Source: Ignavibacteriaceae bacterium
GTDB taxonomy: Bacteria > Bacteroidota > Ignavibacteria > Ignavibacteriales > Ignavibacteriaceae
Direction of reading: 5' to 3'
Length of the DNA: 64,000 bases
NCBI GenBank assembly: GCA_020848375.1
Contig: JADLAF010000058.1
Location: 1-64,000 of the forward strand
Shown: piece by piece, positions 8,324 to 18,156 of the stretch
Layout of the letters: each line of letters starts with the position of its first letter
Position numbering within the stretch: the first letter of the stretch is position 1
Made by a program: the position numbers and the translations under genes
Notes under the pieces: model-generated
Database searches by the model: none
Seen by the model: the letters and a program-made list of their open reading frames with translations, nothing else
Told to the model about the DNA's origin: nothing

Positions 8324-9949
8324 ATGGAATTGCTTGACCTGACATATATATTGCTTCTGCTGGTGCTGGCTTTCTGGCTCGGCTGGAAGCTCAACTCTCG
8401 CCTTGGTAAAAGAAGCATTGCCGCGGGTGAACTGCGTGCTGCTGAAATTATTGATTCCGCAAAAAAGGAAAGCGAAAAACTTGTCAGTGACGGCAATAAA
8501 GAATATGAAAAACTTCTGGCCGATGCTGAAAAGGAATCTCAGAATATAAAACGGGAAAAACTTCTTGAGGTTAAAGATGAGTGGTACAAGAAAAAAATTG
8601 AATATGATACTGAAGTAAATCAAAAGCGCCAGAAGCTGCAAAACCTTGAAAAACAGGTCCAGCAACGTGAGGAAACCATTGACAAAAAGCTTGATATGGT
8701 TTCCCTGAAAGAACGGGCAAACAAGGACGAAGAAAAGAATCTGCTTGAACTAAAAAGGAATCTTGAACATCGTGCTAAAGAACTTGACCGCGTTGAAAAA
8801 GAGCAGAATGAAAAGCTTGAAAAAATCTCCGGTCTCACCGCTGAAGAAGCAAAAGCAATCCTTATTGACAATATGACACAGGAAGCCAGGGGGGAAGTTA
8901 ACAAAGCTGTCAAAGGTATATATGAGAAAACCAAGCTCGAAATCAAAAAAGAATCACAAAAAGTAATTATTCAGGCAATACAGCGCACTGCCGCTGAAGT
9001 CTCGGTTGAAACTACCGTATCGGTAATTCAGATTCATAACGATGAGCTTAAAGGAAGAATCATCGGTAAAGAAGGAAGAAACATCCGTGCATTTGAAGCT
9101 GCTACCGGAGTGGATGTAATAGTTGATGACACACCGGAAGCTGTTATTCTTTCTTCTTATGATCAGTTCCGGCGTGAAGTAGCACGCCTCTCGCTTGAGC
9201 GCCTTATGGCTGACGGAAGAATCCATCCTGCAAGAATTGAAGAAGTTGTTGCAAAAGTTGAGCACGATCTTGAAGAAGAAATGTTTAAAGAAGGGGAAAA
9301 TGTTGTCCTTCAGCTTGGCATTCACGGGCTGCATAATGAGTTAATAAAACTCATTGGCAGAATGAAATACCGCTCAAGTTACGGACAAAATCTGCTGCAG
9401 CACAGTGTTGAGGTGGCTTACCTGACTGGCATCATGGCTGCTGAAATAGGGCTTGATGCAAATATGGCAAAGCGTGCAGGGCTTCTGCACGATATCGGCA
9501 AAACCATGGACCGCATCATGGATGGTCCTCACGCCCTCATCGGAATGGACATTACAAAAAAATATCGCGAGCATCCAATCATTGTAAATGCCGTTGGAAG
9601 CCACCACGAAGACATTGAAATGGAGCACCCCATCGCTCCGCTCGTACAGGCAGCCGATGCTATATCAGGAGCCAGGCCCGGAGCACGAAGAGAGCCGATT
9701 GAAGGTTACGTAAAACGTCTTGAGACGCTTGAAGCAATTGCTCGTTCTTTTGAAGGAGTTGCAAAAACCTATGCAATACAGGCGGGACGCGAAGTCCGAG
9801 TTGTGGTTGAACATGACAAAGTTGATGATATAGTCGCTGATAAACTCGCTTATGATATCGCCCGCAAGATTGAAGATGAAATGCAGTTCCCTGGTCAGAT
9901 AAAAGTAACCGTCATCAGGGAAGTACGTAAAGTACACTTTGCAAAATGA
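8324..9949 (+). CDS. rny: ribonuclease Y
   Basis: N-terminal TM, long coiled coil, KH domain (GRIIGKEGRNIRAFEAATGVDVIVDDTPEAVILSS), HD domain (LLHDIGKTMD). Confidence 0.97.
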   Translation: MELLDLTYILLLLVLAFWLGWKLNSRLGKRSIAAGELRAAEIIDSAKKESEKLVSDGNKEYEKLLADAEKESQNIKREKLLEVKDEWYKKKIEYDTEVNQKRQKLQNLEKQVQQREETIDKKLDMVSLKERANKDEEKNLLELKRNLEHRAKELDRVEKEQNEKLEKISGLTAEEAKAILIDNMTQEARGEVNKAVKGIYEKTKLEIKKESQKVIIQAIQRTAAEVSVETTVSVIQIHNDELKGRIIGKEGRNIRAFEAATGVDVIVDDTPEAVILSSYDQFRREVARLSLERLMADGRIHPARIEEVVAKVEHDLEEEMFKEGENVVLQLGIHGLHNELIKLIGRMKYRSSYGQNLLQHSVEVAYLTGIMAAEIGLDANMAKRAGLLHDIGKTMDRIMDGPHALIGMDITKKYREHPIIVNAVGSHHEDIEMEHPIAPLVQAADAISGARPGARREPIEGYVKRLETLEAIARSFEGVAKTYAIQAGREVRVVVEHDKVDDIVADKLAYDIARKIEDEMQFPGQIKVTVIREVRKVHFAK

Positions 9950-10548
9950 GCAGACCCGCAAAAATTGCAGTCACCGGGGGAATCGGTTCCGGTAAATCTC
10001 TTTTTTGCAAATATCTTGCTGAACTTGGCGAGACCATTCTTTTTGCCGATACTATTGCAAAAAAGCTCATGGCGGAGGATGTATCTATCCGCGAAAAAAT
10101 AATCGGGCTTCTCGGATCAGATTCATACCTCGGAGCCAGGCCAAATAATCAATATATAGCATCAAAAGTATTTACTGAACCTGAACTTCTCGCGGGACTA
10201 AACAGTATTGTGCACCCCGCTGTTGGTGCAGAAACAAAAATTCTGATGGATGAAGTTCTTAAAGAAAAGCCGCGCGTTTTTTATGAAGCAGCACTTATTT
10301 TTGAAGCCCGCCTGCAAAAGTATTTTGATAAAGTTGTACTTATTACCGCACCGGATGAACTCCGCATCAGACGCGCGATGGAGCGTGATAATATATCCCG
10401 TGAAAAAGTGGAGGAGCGGATGAGAAATCAGATGAATGAAATCACCAAATCTAAACTCGCTGGCATTATTATTATGAATGATCAGGGGACCAGTGAACTT
10501 TATGCAAAGGCAGTTACACTTCTGAAAGAACTGAGTAATGACGAGTAA
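9946..10548 (+). CDS. coaE: dephospho-CoA kinase
   Basis: Walker A VTGGIGSGKS, FADTIAK, RNQM. Confidence 0.92.
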   Translation: MSRPAKIAVTGGIGSGKSLFCKYLAELGETILFADTIAKKLMAEDVSIREKIIGLLGSDSYLGARPNNQYIASKVFTEPELLAGLNSIVHPAVGAETKILMDEVLKEKPRVFYEAALIFEARLQKYFDKVVLITAPDELRIRRAMERDNISREKVEERMRNQMNEITKSKLAGIIIMNDQGTSELYAKAVTLLKELSNDE

Positions 10549-11362
10549 GATGCCGGTTATATCAATTCAGGGTGAGCCGGAGTCATACAGTTATAAAACT
10601 GTTGTAAAAAGATTCGGGCAGTCATTTGTTATCCGTTACCGGAGATCATTTCGTGAAACTTTTAACGACGTTAAAAACGGTGAATCAGATTTCGCGCTGC
10701 TTCCGTTTATTAATTATATCACCAGCGAAATTCCTGAGAACTATACGCTCCTTTTTGAATATCAGTTTCCCATACATGAAGCGATTACTACAAAGCTGGA
10801 TCATGCCCTGCTCGGGAAGCCCGGTCTTACCCTCGATAAGATAAAATATATATATTCTCATCAGCAGGCGCTGGCTCAGTGCACAGATTTTACCGGACAG
10901 GAACAGTTCAGCGGTGTGGCCATTAAAGAGGTACACGACACCGCCGGGGCAAAGCTTTATCTTGAGCAAAATCCGGAAATTTCCGCGATTATCGCCTCCA
11001 AGTCATCTGCCAAGGCATTGGGCCTGCAGGTCATCTCCTATCCTATTCAGAATGATAAGCGGAATAAAACAACTTTTTTCCTTCTCTCTGCAAAATCCAG
11101 AAGACTGACAGAGTCTGACAATATGGTTGTGGTCGGCTTGCCAACAGCAATTGAAGGAGACGCTCTCATGCTTTTCGCTGTTTTTGAAGGATCATTTTCT
11201 GTGATAAGGATTTATCCTGAAGGGTTGCCGTATCCTGTTGCAAAAACCTATTTTCTGATAAAACTGAAAGGTGATCTTGCAGAGAGGAAAAAGGTATATT
11301 CACTTCTGAAGAAAGAAAACCTTTTTACCTATATGAGCGGAGTCTTTGGTGGAACTCTCTGA
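10538..11362 (+). CDS. prephenate dehydratase-like protein (divergent active-site motifs)
   Basis: ISIQGEPESYSY..., GESDFALLPFINY, YSHQQALAQCTDF and a C-terminal ACT-like region resemble PheA dehydratase. Confidence 0.75.
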   Translation: MTSKMPVISIQGEPESYSYKTVVKRFGQSFVIRYRRSFRETFNDVKNGESDFALLPFINYITSEIPENYTLLFEYQFPIHEAITTKLDHALLGKPGLTLDKIKYIYSHQQALAQCTDFTGQEQFSGVAIKEVHDTAGAKLYLEQNPEISAIIASKSSAKALGLQVISYPIQNDKRNKTTFFLLSAKSRRLTESDNMVVVGLPTAIEGDALMLFAVFEGSFSVIRIYPEGLPYPVAKTYFLIKLKGDLAERKKVYSLLKKENLFTYMSGVFGGTL

Positions 11363-11416
11363 TTTTGGTTAATAGCTCCGGCAGTAATAATTTTGAAAAG
11401 CTAAATAGGAGTAATT

Positions 11417-12316
11417 GTGAGCATAATAAATAATATAATTGTATCTGTAGTCCAACTAATGCCCAAACCGGTGGTCAGATTTTTTTCAAACCGTTACATA
11501 GCCGGCGACCATCTGAATGATGCAGTACGGATGACTAAAGAACTTAACAAAAAGGGAATCTATTCGACCATTGACGTTCTTGGTGAGGCCATCACCACAA
11601 AAGAAGAAGCCATAAACGCCCACAGTCAGTGTCTTGCAGTGCTTGAGGTTATCCACAAAGAAAAACTGATGTCAAATCTTTCAATAAAACCAACCCAGAT
11701 GGCCCTTCAGATTGATTTCGATTTCTGTGTAAAACAGGTCAGAGAGCTATGCACAAAAGCCCGGGAGTATGGCACATTCGTCCGCCTAGATATGGAAGAC
11801 GCAACTACAACTGACGATATCCTCCGGCTTCACAGAATTCTGCGGAGTGAATTTGATAATGTTGGCGTAGTTATTCAGTCCTACCTGCGCCGTACGGTTA
11901 GGGATATTGAGGAGCAGAAGGATATAGCCCTCAATTATCGTCTGTGTAAAGGGATATACATTGAGGCAGAAGAAATTGCATTCAAGGGAAGAGAAGAAAT
12001 TCAGGAAAATTATTTGCTCTCGCTGCGGAAAATGTTTGAAGTTGGTGCTTATGTCGGGATTGCCACACACGATATTTATCTGATTGAAGGCGCAAAAAAA
12101 ATTATTAATGAAATGAAAGTTGATGCTTCGCGTTATGAGTTTCAAATGCTTCTTGGCGTAAAAGAAGACCTGCGTGATCAGCTTAACGCGGAAGGATTTA
12201 AAGTGAGAATTTATGTGCCATTCGGAAAGGACTGGTATAAATACTCCATCAGGCGTCTGAAGGAAAATCCACAGGTTGCCGGTCATATTGTAAAGAATAT
12301 TTTTTCACTGAATTAA
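11417..12316 (+). CDS. proline dehydrogenase (PutA PRODH domain, stand-alone)
   Basis: LSIKPTQMALQID, VRLDMED, VVIQSYLRRT, CKGIYIEAEEIAFK, GIATHD, EFQMLLGV. Confidence 0.92.
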   Translation: MSIINNIIVSVVQLMPKPVVRFFSNRYIAGDHLNDAVRMTKELNKKGIYSTIDVLGEAITTKEEAINAHSQCLAVLEVIHKEKLMSNLSIKPTQMALQIDFDFCVKQVRELCTKAREYGTFVRLDMEDATTTDDILRLHRILRSEFDNVGVVIQSYLRRTVRDIEEQKDIALNYRLCKGIYIEAEEIAFKGREEIQENYLLSLRKMFEVGAYVGIATHDIYLIEGAKKIINEMKVDASRYEFQMLLGVKEDLRDQLNAEGFKVRIYVPFGKDWYKYSIRRLKENPQVAGHIVKNIFSLN

Positions 12317-13347
12317 TGATAATTCTGGGAATTGAGACATCCTGCGATGAGACCTCGGCTGCGGTAATAGCTGAAGGGAAGGTTACAGCCAATCTGATAT
12401 ATACACAGCAGATGCATGCAACTTACGGCGGCGTAATACCTGAACTTTCGAGCAGGGCTCATTTACTTAAGATTGCACCTCTTGTACGAACTGCACTTAC
12501 CAAAGCCCGAGTAGAACTGAAGGATGTGGACGTGATAGCCGTGACAGCAGGTCCAGGGCTGATTGGTTCACTCATCGTGGGATACACTTTTGCTCAGGGG
12601 TTGGCGCTCAGTCTGGGTAAGAGATTTGTCCCTGTGAATCATATTGAGGGGCATATATATTCTGGTTTTCTAATGAACCCTCCGCCTGAATTTCCCGCGC
12701 TTATTCTGGTTGTGTCTGGCGGTCATACACTACTGCTTAATGTAAGGAGCCACTCCTCTTATCAGATTTTGGGAACCACCATTGATGATGCAGCCGGGGA
12801 AGCATTTGACAAAGTTGCAAAACTCATGAATCTTGGATATCCGGGCGGACCTGCAATTCAGAAGTCTTCAGAAAACGCGGTAAGAAAGAATCTGACCTTC
12901 CCAATAGCGGATGTAAAAGGAGAATATAACTTTTCTTACAGCGGCCTTAAGACAAGTGTGCTGAGATATATACAAAAACATTTTCCTGACGAAGTGATAC
13001 CTGAGCAGGAGCAGTCAGAAATAGCTTACGGCTTTCAGGAGTCGGCTGTTGGTGCACTTATTGCAAAAACAAAACTTGCCCTGAAACAGGGTTCATACAG
13101 GTCACTTTCGGTTGCCGGCGGGGTTGCCGCCAATGGTCGTCTCAGAGAACGGCTTAATGAACTGGCAGAAGAGTATAAGCTTCCTTTTGTGGTCCCTGCA
13201 TTTGAGTACTGCACAGACAATGGAGCAATGATAGCAGCACGTGCCGCCTCACTGATTCAATCAGGGATTAAGGAATTCGGCATACAGGAGCCCTTCCCCT
13301 CATTCAAATCAGTTTTCGCTGATGCTCCTCTGATTAAGAGGAGTTAA
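12316..13347 (+). CDS. tsaD: tRNA N6-adenosine threonylcarbamoyltransferase
   Basis: ILGIETSCDETSAAVI, VNHIEGHIYSGF, GGVAANGRLRERL. Confidence 0.97.
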   Translation: MIILGIETSCDETSAAVIAEGKVTANLIYTQQMHATYGGVIPELSSRAHLLKIAPLVRTALTKARVELKDVDVIAVTAGPGLIGSLIVGYTFAQGLALSLGKRFVPVNHIEGHIYSGFLMNPPPEFPALILVVSGGHTLLLNVRSHSSYQILGTTIDDAAGEAFDKVAKLMNLGYPGGPAIQKSSENAVRKNLTFPIADVKGEYNFSYSGLKTSVLRYIQKHFPDEVIPEQEQSEIAYGFQESAVGALIAKTKLALKQGSYRSLSVAGGVAANGRLRERLNELAEEYKLPFVVPAFEYCTDNGAMIAARAASLIQSGIKEFGIQEPFPSFKSVFADAPLIKRS

Positions 13348-13348
13348 A

Positions 13349-14728
13349 TTGAACGGCAGGAACAGCTTTGAGGATATGAGCCCGGAGGAACGGGAGAAAA
13401 TTCTGAATGCACTCAGAAGCGAAGTTGACGGTATTGATCAAGAACTTGTTGAACTCCTGCGAAAACGAACTATCAGAAGTATTCTGATCGGCAGGATTAA
13501 AAGGTCACTTAATCAGCCGACCTACTCACCTGAGAGAGAAAAAGATATCAACAAGAAAATCAGCAAATATCTGAAGGAACCGCTCAGACCGGATGCTCTC
13601 TGGCGTATATATGAGAGGATACTTGATCAGTCACGCGCTGTACAGCGTGAGGAGGCCGAAAAGGGGGAAATTTATAACGTGCCTGTTCCTAAGCTCACCG
13701 ATGAAAAGAAAAAGCTTCTGCCAAAAAATGATTGGAAAGTTATTGGGATCGTTTTTGCCGTAGTTTTTCTCCTGCTAACGTATATATTTTATGGTTCCAA
13801 TACTCCTTCAAAGGGACTGCCTGTCAGAATTGAGATTAAACCCGGGCTGAGTGCGGATCAGGTTGTAAAAATGCTTGATGAAGCAGGGCTTTTACCAACT
13901 CCCTCTTTAATGAAGCTATCGCTATTAATCAGTGGCAATTCCACATCTATTGTTTCCGCAAGATATACTATAACTGAGCCGATGAGTTATATGGGACTAT
14001 CTTCTTATCTTGCAGCGGGTCGAGGGAATCATATTACTCGTGTTGACCTTTATGATGGTATCTCAAATAACGGAATTGCCTCGGTGATGGATGCCGAAAA
14101 AGTAATTAACAAAGATTCACTCCTCAGTGCGATGAACAATGCAGCTAAGGCAAAACAAAAAACCGGTAAATTTGAGAGTTTGCGCGGTTTCCTTTTGCCG
14201 GGTTCATATTACTTCTACAGGAACAGTTCTGCTCAGGAGATAATTGATTCTCTCTTTAATGGATGGCAGAATATCATTACCGCGGATATGAAAGAAAGTG
14301 CGGAAAAGATGGGAAGAAGCGAACATGAACTCACCATTCTTGCTTCAATTATTGAAGGGGAAACAAATTATAAACCGGAAATGAAAAGAATCTCCGGTGT
14401 TTATCATAACCGCCTGAGAATAAGAATGCCGCTTCAGGCAGACCCAACTATTCAGTTTATTGCCCCGCCGGGTACACAACGGATTACCAGCAGGGAACTG
14501 CGGATTAAATCTCCATATAATACCTATCTTAATGCTGGGCTTCCACCTGGACCGATAAATAATCCGGGTAAAGCCGCCCTTGATGCCGCATTTTTTCCAG
14601 AGAAACATACTTATCTTTACTTTGTTGTTGATCCTGAGTCAGGAAGACACGTTTTTACTCGCACATATTCAGAACACCTTAAAGAAGCCAGAAAATACCA
14701 TCAATGGATAAAGGCGAAACAGAAATGA
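13349..14728 (+). CDS. mltG: chorismate mutase (type II)-MltG endolytic transglycosylase fusion
   Basis: N-terminal LRSEVDGIDQELVELLRKRTIRSILIGRIK...YSPEREKDI...IYERILDQSRAVQ (CM_2), then TM IGIVFAVVFLLLTYIFYG and MltG domain with LASIIEGET and YNTYLNAGLPPGPINNPG. Confidence 0.88.
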   Translation: MNGRNSFEDMSPEEREKILNALRSEVDGIDQELVELLRKRTIRSILIGRIKRSLNQPTYSPEREKDINKKISKYLKEPLRPDALWRIYERILDQSRAVQREEAEKGEIYNVPVPKLTDEKKKLLPKNDWKVIGIVFAVVFLLLTYIFYGSNTPSKGLPVRIEIKPGLSADQVVKMLDEAGLLPTPSLMKLSLLISGNSTSIVSARYTITEPMSYMGLSSYLAAGRGNHITRVDLYDGISNNGIASVMDAEKVINKDSLLSAMNNAAKAKQKTGKFESLRGFLLPGSYYFYRNSSAQEIIDSLFNGWQNIITADMKESAEKMGRSEHELTILASIIEGETNYKPEMKRISGVYHNRLRIRMPLQADPTIQFIAPPGTQRITSRELRIKSPYNTYLNAGLPPGPINNPGKAALDAAFFPEKHTYLYFVVDPESGRHVFTRTYSEHLKEARKYHQWIKAKQK

Positions 14729-16401
14729 AATTTCATATATATATTACCGTTCTCACGGCACTTCTGTTAGCCGGATGTGCAAACCAGTTACCCCCCGGCG
14801 GTGGTGAGGTTGATGCCACAGGACCTGAAATTATTGAACTTTATCCTAAAAATGGTACAACTGGTTTTACCGGTGAGTTTTTTGAACTTACGTTCTCAGA
14901 ATATATTGATAAAAGATCACTCAAGGATGCAATTTTTATTTCACCCGGAGTTCAAGGAGAGCTTGAGCTTGACTGGAGCGGAAAAAGTGTGCGTGTCTAT
15001 TTCCCTGAAAAACTGATAGACAGCATTACTTATACGGTCAGTATAGGCACCGATGTTACTGATTTTAATAACCGTAACCGGATGGCTCAGTCTTTTATAT
15101 TTGCATTCTCAACGGGTGATAAAATTGATAACTTTACTGCCGGCGGAAAAATTTACGCTGAAAAACCCTCTGGTACTTTGCTCTTTGCATACCGGAATGC
15201 TTCAGATACACTTAATCCGGTGACGGCTAAGCCGGATTATATCTCACAGGCGGGCACTAAAGGGGAGTTCCTCTTTACAGGGCTTGCCTCAGGCAGATAC
15301 CGGATATTTGCCGTCAATGAAGATATTAAGGATAAAATTTATGACCCTGAAAAGGATAAGATTGGTGTGCCTCACATTGAACCACTTCTTTCTGAAAAGG
15401 ATACAGGATACACAGGTTTAAATATGGTTCTCTATACCGAAGACAAAACCTCACCGAAACTACTTTCTGCCAGTATGCTTGACAAGAACCATATTTTGCT
15501 GACTCTTTCCGAGAATCTTGATCCTGAAAAACTTTCAACATCTCAGTTCAGACTGACTGATTCAGCATCACAGCAGACTCTTGTTCCTTTATATTTATAT
15601 AAGGGACGGAGCAAAAATGCCGAATTTTTTCTTGCAATTAATGATTCAGTAAGTATGGCAGGCAACTATTATGTTAACGTCTCTGACCTGACCGATGAAA
15701 ACCAGAACATAAACTCATCTGATGCGGTCAGTCTAACAGTGTCTGACAGACCGGATACAAATAAACCCGTCTTTATCTCTGTTGATCCGCCCTATAATTC
15801 CAGGAACGTGGATTACCTAAATGCGGAATTCACTTTTGCACTTGATGACGGTGTTTCAATTGAGGGACTGCAGAGGGAACTGGTACTTACGGATACTCTC
15901 AAAAACAGAGTTGAAACACAGATTATCAGAAAAGACGATGCCTCCTTCAGAGTGATTCCCAAATCAGTGCTTAAAGCAGGAACAGATTATTTTATCTCTT
16001 TTAATCTGAAATTTTTGCAGGATGCCGCGGGTAATTTCACTGATTCAGTGTATGTTTATAGATTCAAAACTCTTTCTGAACTTGACTTTACCGGCTTAAG
16101 CGGAACAACAAGTGGAGTGAGAAAGAAAAACAACCCCCGCCTGATTCTTGAGAGCTCTGAGCGCAGACAGTTGAGATATATAACATCTGTTGAAGAGAAC
16201 GGCACGTTTGACTTTAAAAGAGTTTTACCAGGTAAGTATAACCTTATGCTGCTTTATGACCGGAATGATGACGGTAAAATAACTTCAGGGGTTACTGTTC
16301 CGTTTAGTCCCTCAGAAGAGTTTTTGTTTCATCCCGATGAAATTAATCTGATTCCAAGATGGGCTGTATTGGATTTCTTTTTTAACGCAGAATCTGATTA
16401 G
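14725..16401 (+). CDS. lipoprotein with bacterial Ig-like (Big_5) domains
   Basis: Lipobox LLLAGCANQLPPGGGEVDATGPEIIELYPKNGTTGF; Ig-like repeat LDKNHILLTLSENLDPEKLS. Confidence 0.75.
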   Translation: MKFHIYITVLTALLLAGCANQLPPGGGEVDATGPEIIELYPKNGTTGFTGEFFELTFSEYIDKRSLKDAIFISPGVQGELELDWSGKSVRVYFPEKLIDSITYTVSIGTDVTDFNNRNRMAQSFIFAFSTGDKIDNFTAGGKIYAEKPSGTLLFAYRNASDTLNPVTAKPDYISQAGTKGEFLFTGLASGRYRIFAVNEDIKDKIYDPEKDKIGVPHIEPLLSEKDTGYTGLNMVLYTEDKTSPKLLSASMLDKNHILLTLSENLDPEKLSTSQFRLTDSASQQTLVPLYLYKGRSKNAEFFLAINDSVSMAGNYYVNVSDLTDENQNINSSDAVSLTVSDRPDTNKPVFISVDPPYNSRNVDYLNAEFTFALDDGVSIEGLQRELVLTDTLKNRVETQIIRKDDASFRVIPKSVLKAGTDYFISFNLKFLQDAAGNFTDSVYVYRFKTLSELDFTGLSGTTSGVRKKNNPRLILESSERRQLRYITSVEENGTFDFKRVLPGKYNLMLLYDRNDDGKITSGVTVPFSPSEEFLFHPDEINLIPRWAVLDFFFNAESD

Positions 16402-16405
16402 CTGA

Positions 16406-17194
16406 TCATTTTCCAAAGTTTTTAAATACTTTCGATTCCAGCTCAGCTTCAAGAGAGTCTTGAAGCTGGTAAAACAGGTTTAACCCTGTTTTACGTTCAA
16501 TTTCATCAATGCTGACAGCATGATCAGTATATTTCCGTGCATTTGAGTTTTGGGGAATAATAAAAGCCAGCGGACGGTAACTCCCTTCCCAATAGACCAT
16601 CACAGATTTGAAGAAATACAATGGCACTGAAACCTGACTATTACCGATAGTTTCCATGCCCTCAGTAAAAATTGGACCTGTTACAATCTGTACCGATTTA
16701 TATTTCTTTGCCCATCTCCTTATGTCTTCCTCAAGATCTTTCCAAAGACCATTATTAAACTCCTGAGTCTGCGGAGAGATATTGCTGAAGTAAAATGATT
16801 CGTCCATTGCCTGTTTAGACCAGGTCATATCTCCGGCTGGCGCCAGATGTCCCCGGCTGTATCCGGATCTTCTGTAATCATTGTTTTCTGCTGAACCGCT
16901 TGTTACGTGCGGGTCACTGCTGAAATTATTACTTCTTTTAACTTTTTTTATCAGCTCAATATCGGTCAGTTCGTAAGCTACCCAGTTGGCCTGTTCATTG
17001 TCCTCGTTATAAGAGAGTGAAAACCCGGTGTAGTGATATATATCGTCTTCTGGTCTCTCAGCGGGCAGGTAAAGAGTGTTCCCCTGGGGCTGGTTTTTGC
17101 TTTCATTTTTGCAGCCGGAAAGGAACAGAAGAGCATTAAAGTACACAGCCAGCGAAATCAGTGCCGGTAAAATGAGAGTTAGAATCTTTTTCAA
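16406..17194 (-). CDS. DNA/RNA non-specific endonuclease (NUC1 family), exported
   Basis: YSRGHLAPAGDM active-site motif; N-terminal lipoprotein-like signal with C (LFLSGCKN). Confidence 0.9.
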   Translation of the reverse strand: MKKILTLILPALISLAVYFNALLFLSGCKNESKNQPQGNTLYLPAERPEDDIYHYTGFSLSYNEDNEQANWVAYELTDIELIKKVKRSNNFSSDPHVTSGSAENNDYRRSGYSRGHLAPAGDMTWSKQAMDESFYFSNISPQTQEFNNGLWKDLEEDIRRWAKKYKSVQIVTGPIFTEGMETIGNSQVSVPLYFFKSVMVYWEGSYRPLAFIIPQNSNARKYTDHAVSIDEIERKTGLNLFYQLQDSLEAELESKVFKNFGK

Positions 17195-18156
17195 CGGGTT
17201 CTAAAGTATTTAATAATAAGTCCCGGACTCAAAAGTTTGTTATCTCCCTGCGCGGTAGCATAGAGGAGTTTAGCGTTCCTGATTTCAAGAATTTTTAGCT
17301 CACCTGTTCTTTTTTCAGCGATTCCGATAAGTTCTCCGGACTGCTGATCGTAAAGAGAGTCAGTTGCTTCATAAGCATAGAGAATCTCACCTGGCTTCAG
17401 CCCTTTAGTTATGATATTTACAAACGCATCACCGGTTGCGCCGTCGTAGGTAAGCAGGGTGCCTGTCAGGGTTGGTACAGGTTCGATTTCATCTGCCACC
17501 TGCGTTCTTTTAATTTCCCTCTTGTAGTGTTTATAAAACTGGTTGAAGGCATCTTTTACGCCTTCACCGACTATTGAAAGCATAAACTTTTCAGAACCGA
17601 AAGTAATCTGGCTCAGTCCGAAAAAATCTTTTCTTTCACTGCTTGTCCTCCCGAAAAGGTTAAGCCCTACAACGTTTCTGGAAAGTTCAGTCTCAACTTC
17701 AGTCTGCTCTGAAACTCTGCCAAGAGTCAGATCCGCAAAAACTAATCTCATCTTCAGGATGAAAGAATAATATTCATATCCTGCTAAAGTTGGTTCAGCA
17801 ACGTTGTATCGTTTTAGATCAAATTCGTCAATATAACCCATAACTATTACATCACAGCCGGGCAGCAGCCATTTCCAGTCTTCAGTATCATATTGATTGA
17901 TCTTTTTCTTCTTATTAATCTTAAGCAGACTGTCAAGATCACGTAAAGGTATTATATCAACTGTTTCCTCCTTTAACAACAATTCACCGAGAATAGAAGG
18001 GATATCAGTGCTGATGTCCCAGACATCCTCAAAATTTGAGTTATTTTCAAACGGAAGAATTCCCACCTTCTGAGCAGAAAGCGGAATCAGAAGAAGACTA
18101 ATTATAAAGAAAGTATTTTTGAGCGATATCACGGAATGATTTTTCCTGCGAAGCAA
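17191..18156 (-). CDS. exported protein of unknown function (possible CsgG/FlgT-like)
   Basis: Signal peptide then QKVGILPFENNSNFEDVW...; C-terminal region resembles FlgT-type repeat; weak family assignment. Confidence 0.5.
   Translation of the reverse strand: MLRRKNHSVISLKNTFFIISLLLIPLSAQKVGILPFENNSNFEDVWDISTDIPSILGELLLKEETVDIIPLRDLDSLLKINKKKKINQYDTEDWKWLLPGCDVIVMGYIDEFDLKRYNVAEPTLAGYEYYSFILKMRLVFADLTLGRVSEQTEVETELSRNVVGLNLFGRTSSERKDFFGLSQITFGSEKFMLSIVGEGVKDAFNQFYKHYKREIKRTQVADEIEPVPTLTGTLLTYDGATGDAFVNIITKGLKPGEILYAYEATDSLYDQQSGELIGIAEKRTGELKILEIRNAKLLYATAQGDNKLLSPGLIIKYFRTR

Noticed and set aside
17191-18156. 59-nt overlap between the CsgG/FlgT-like ORF and the NamZ ORF
   Set aside because: Probably a start-site artefact; the signal peptide region (LKNTFFIISLLLIPLSAQ) permits a later start.
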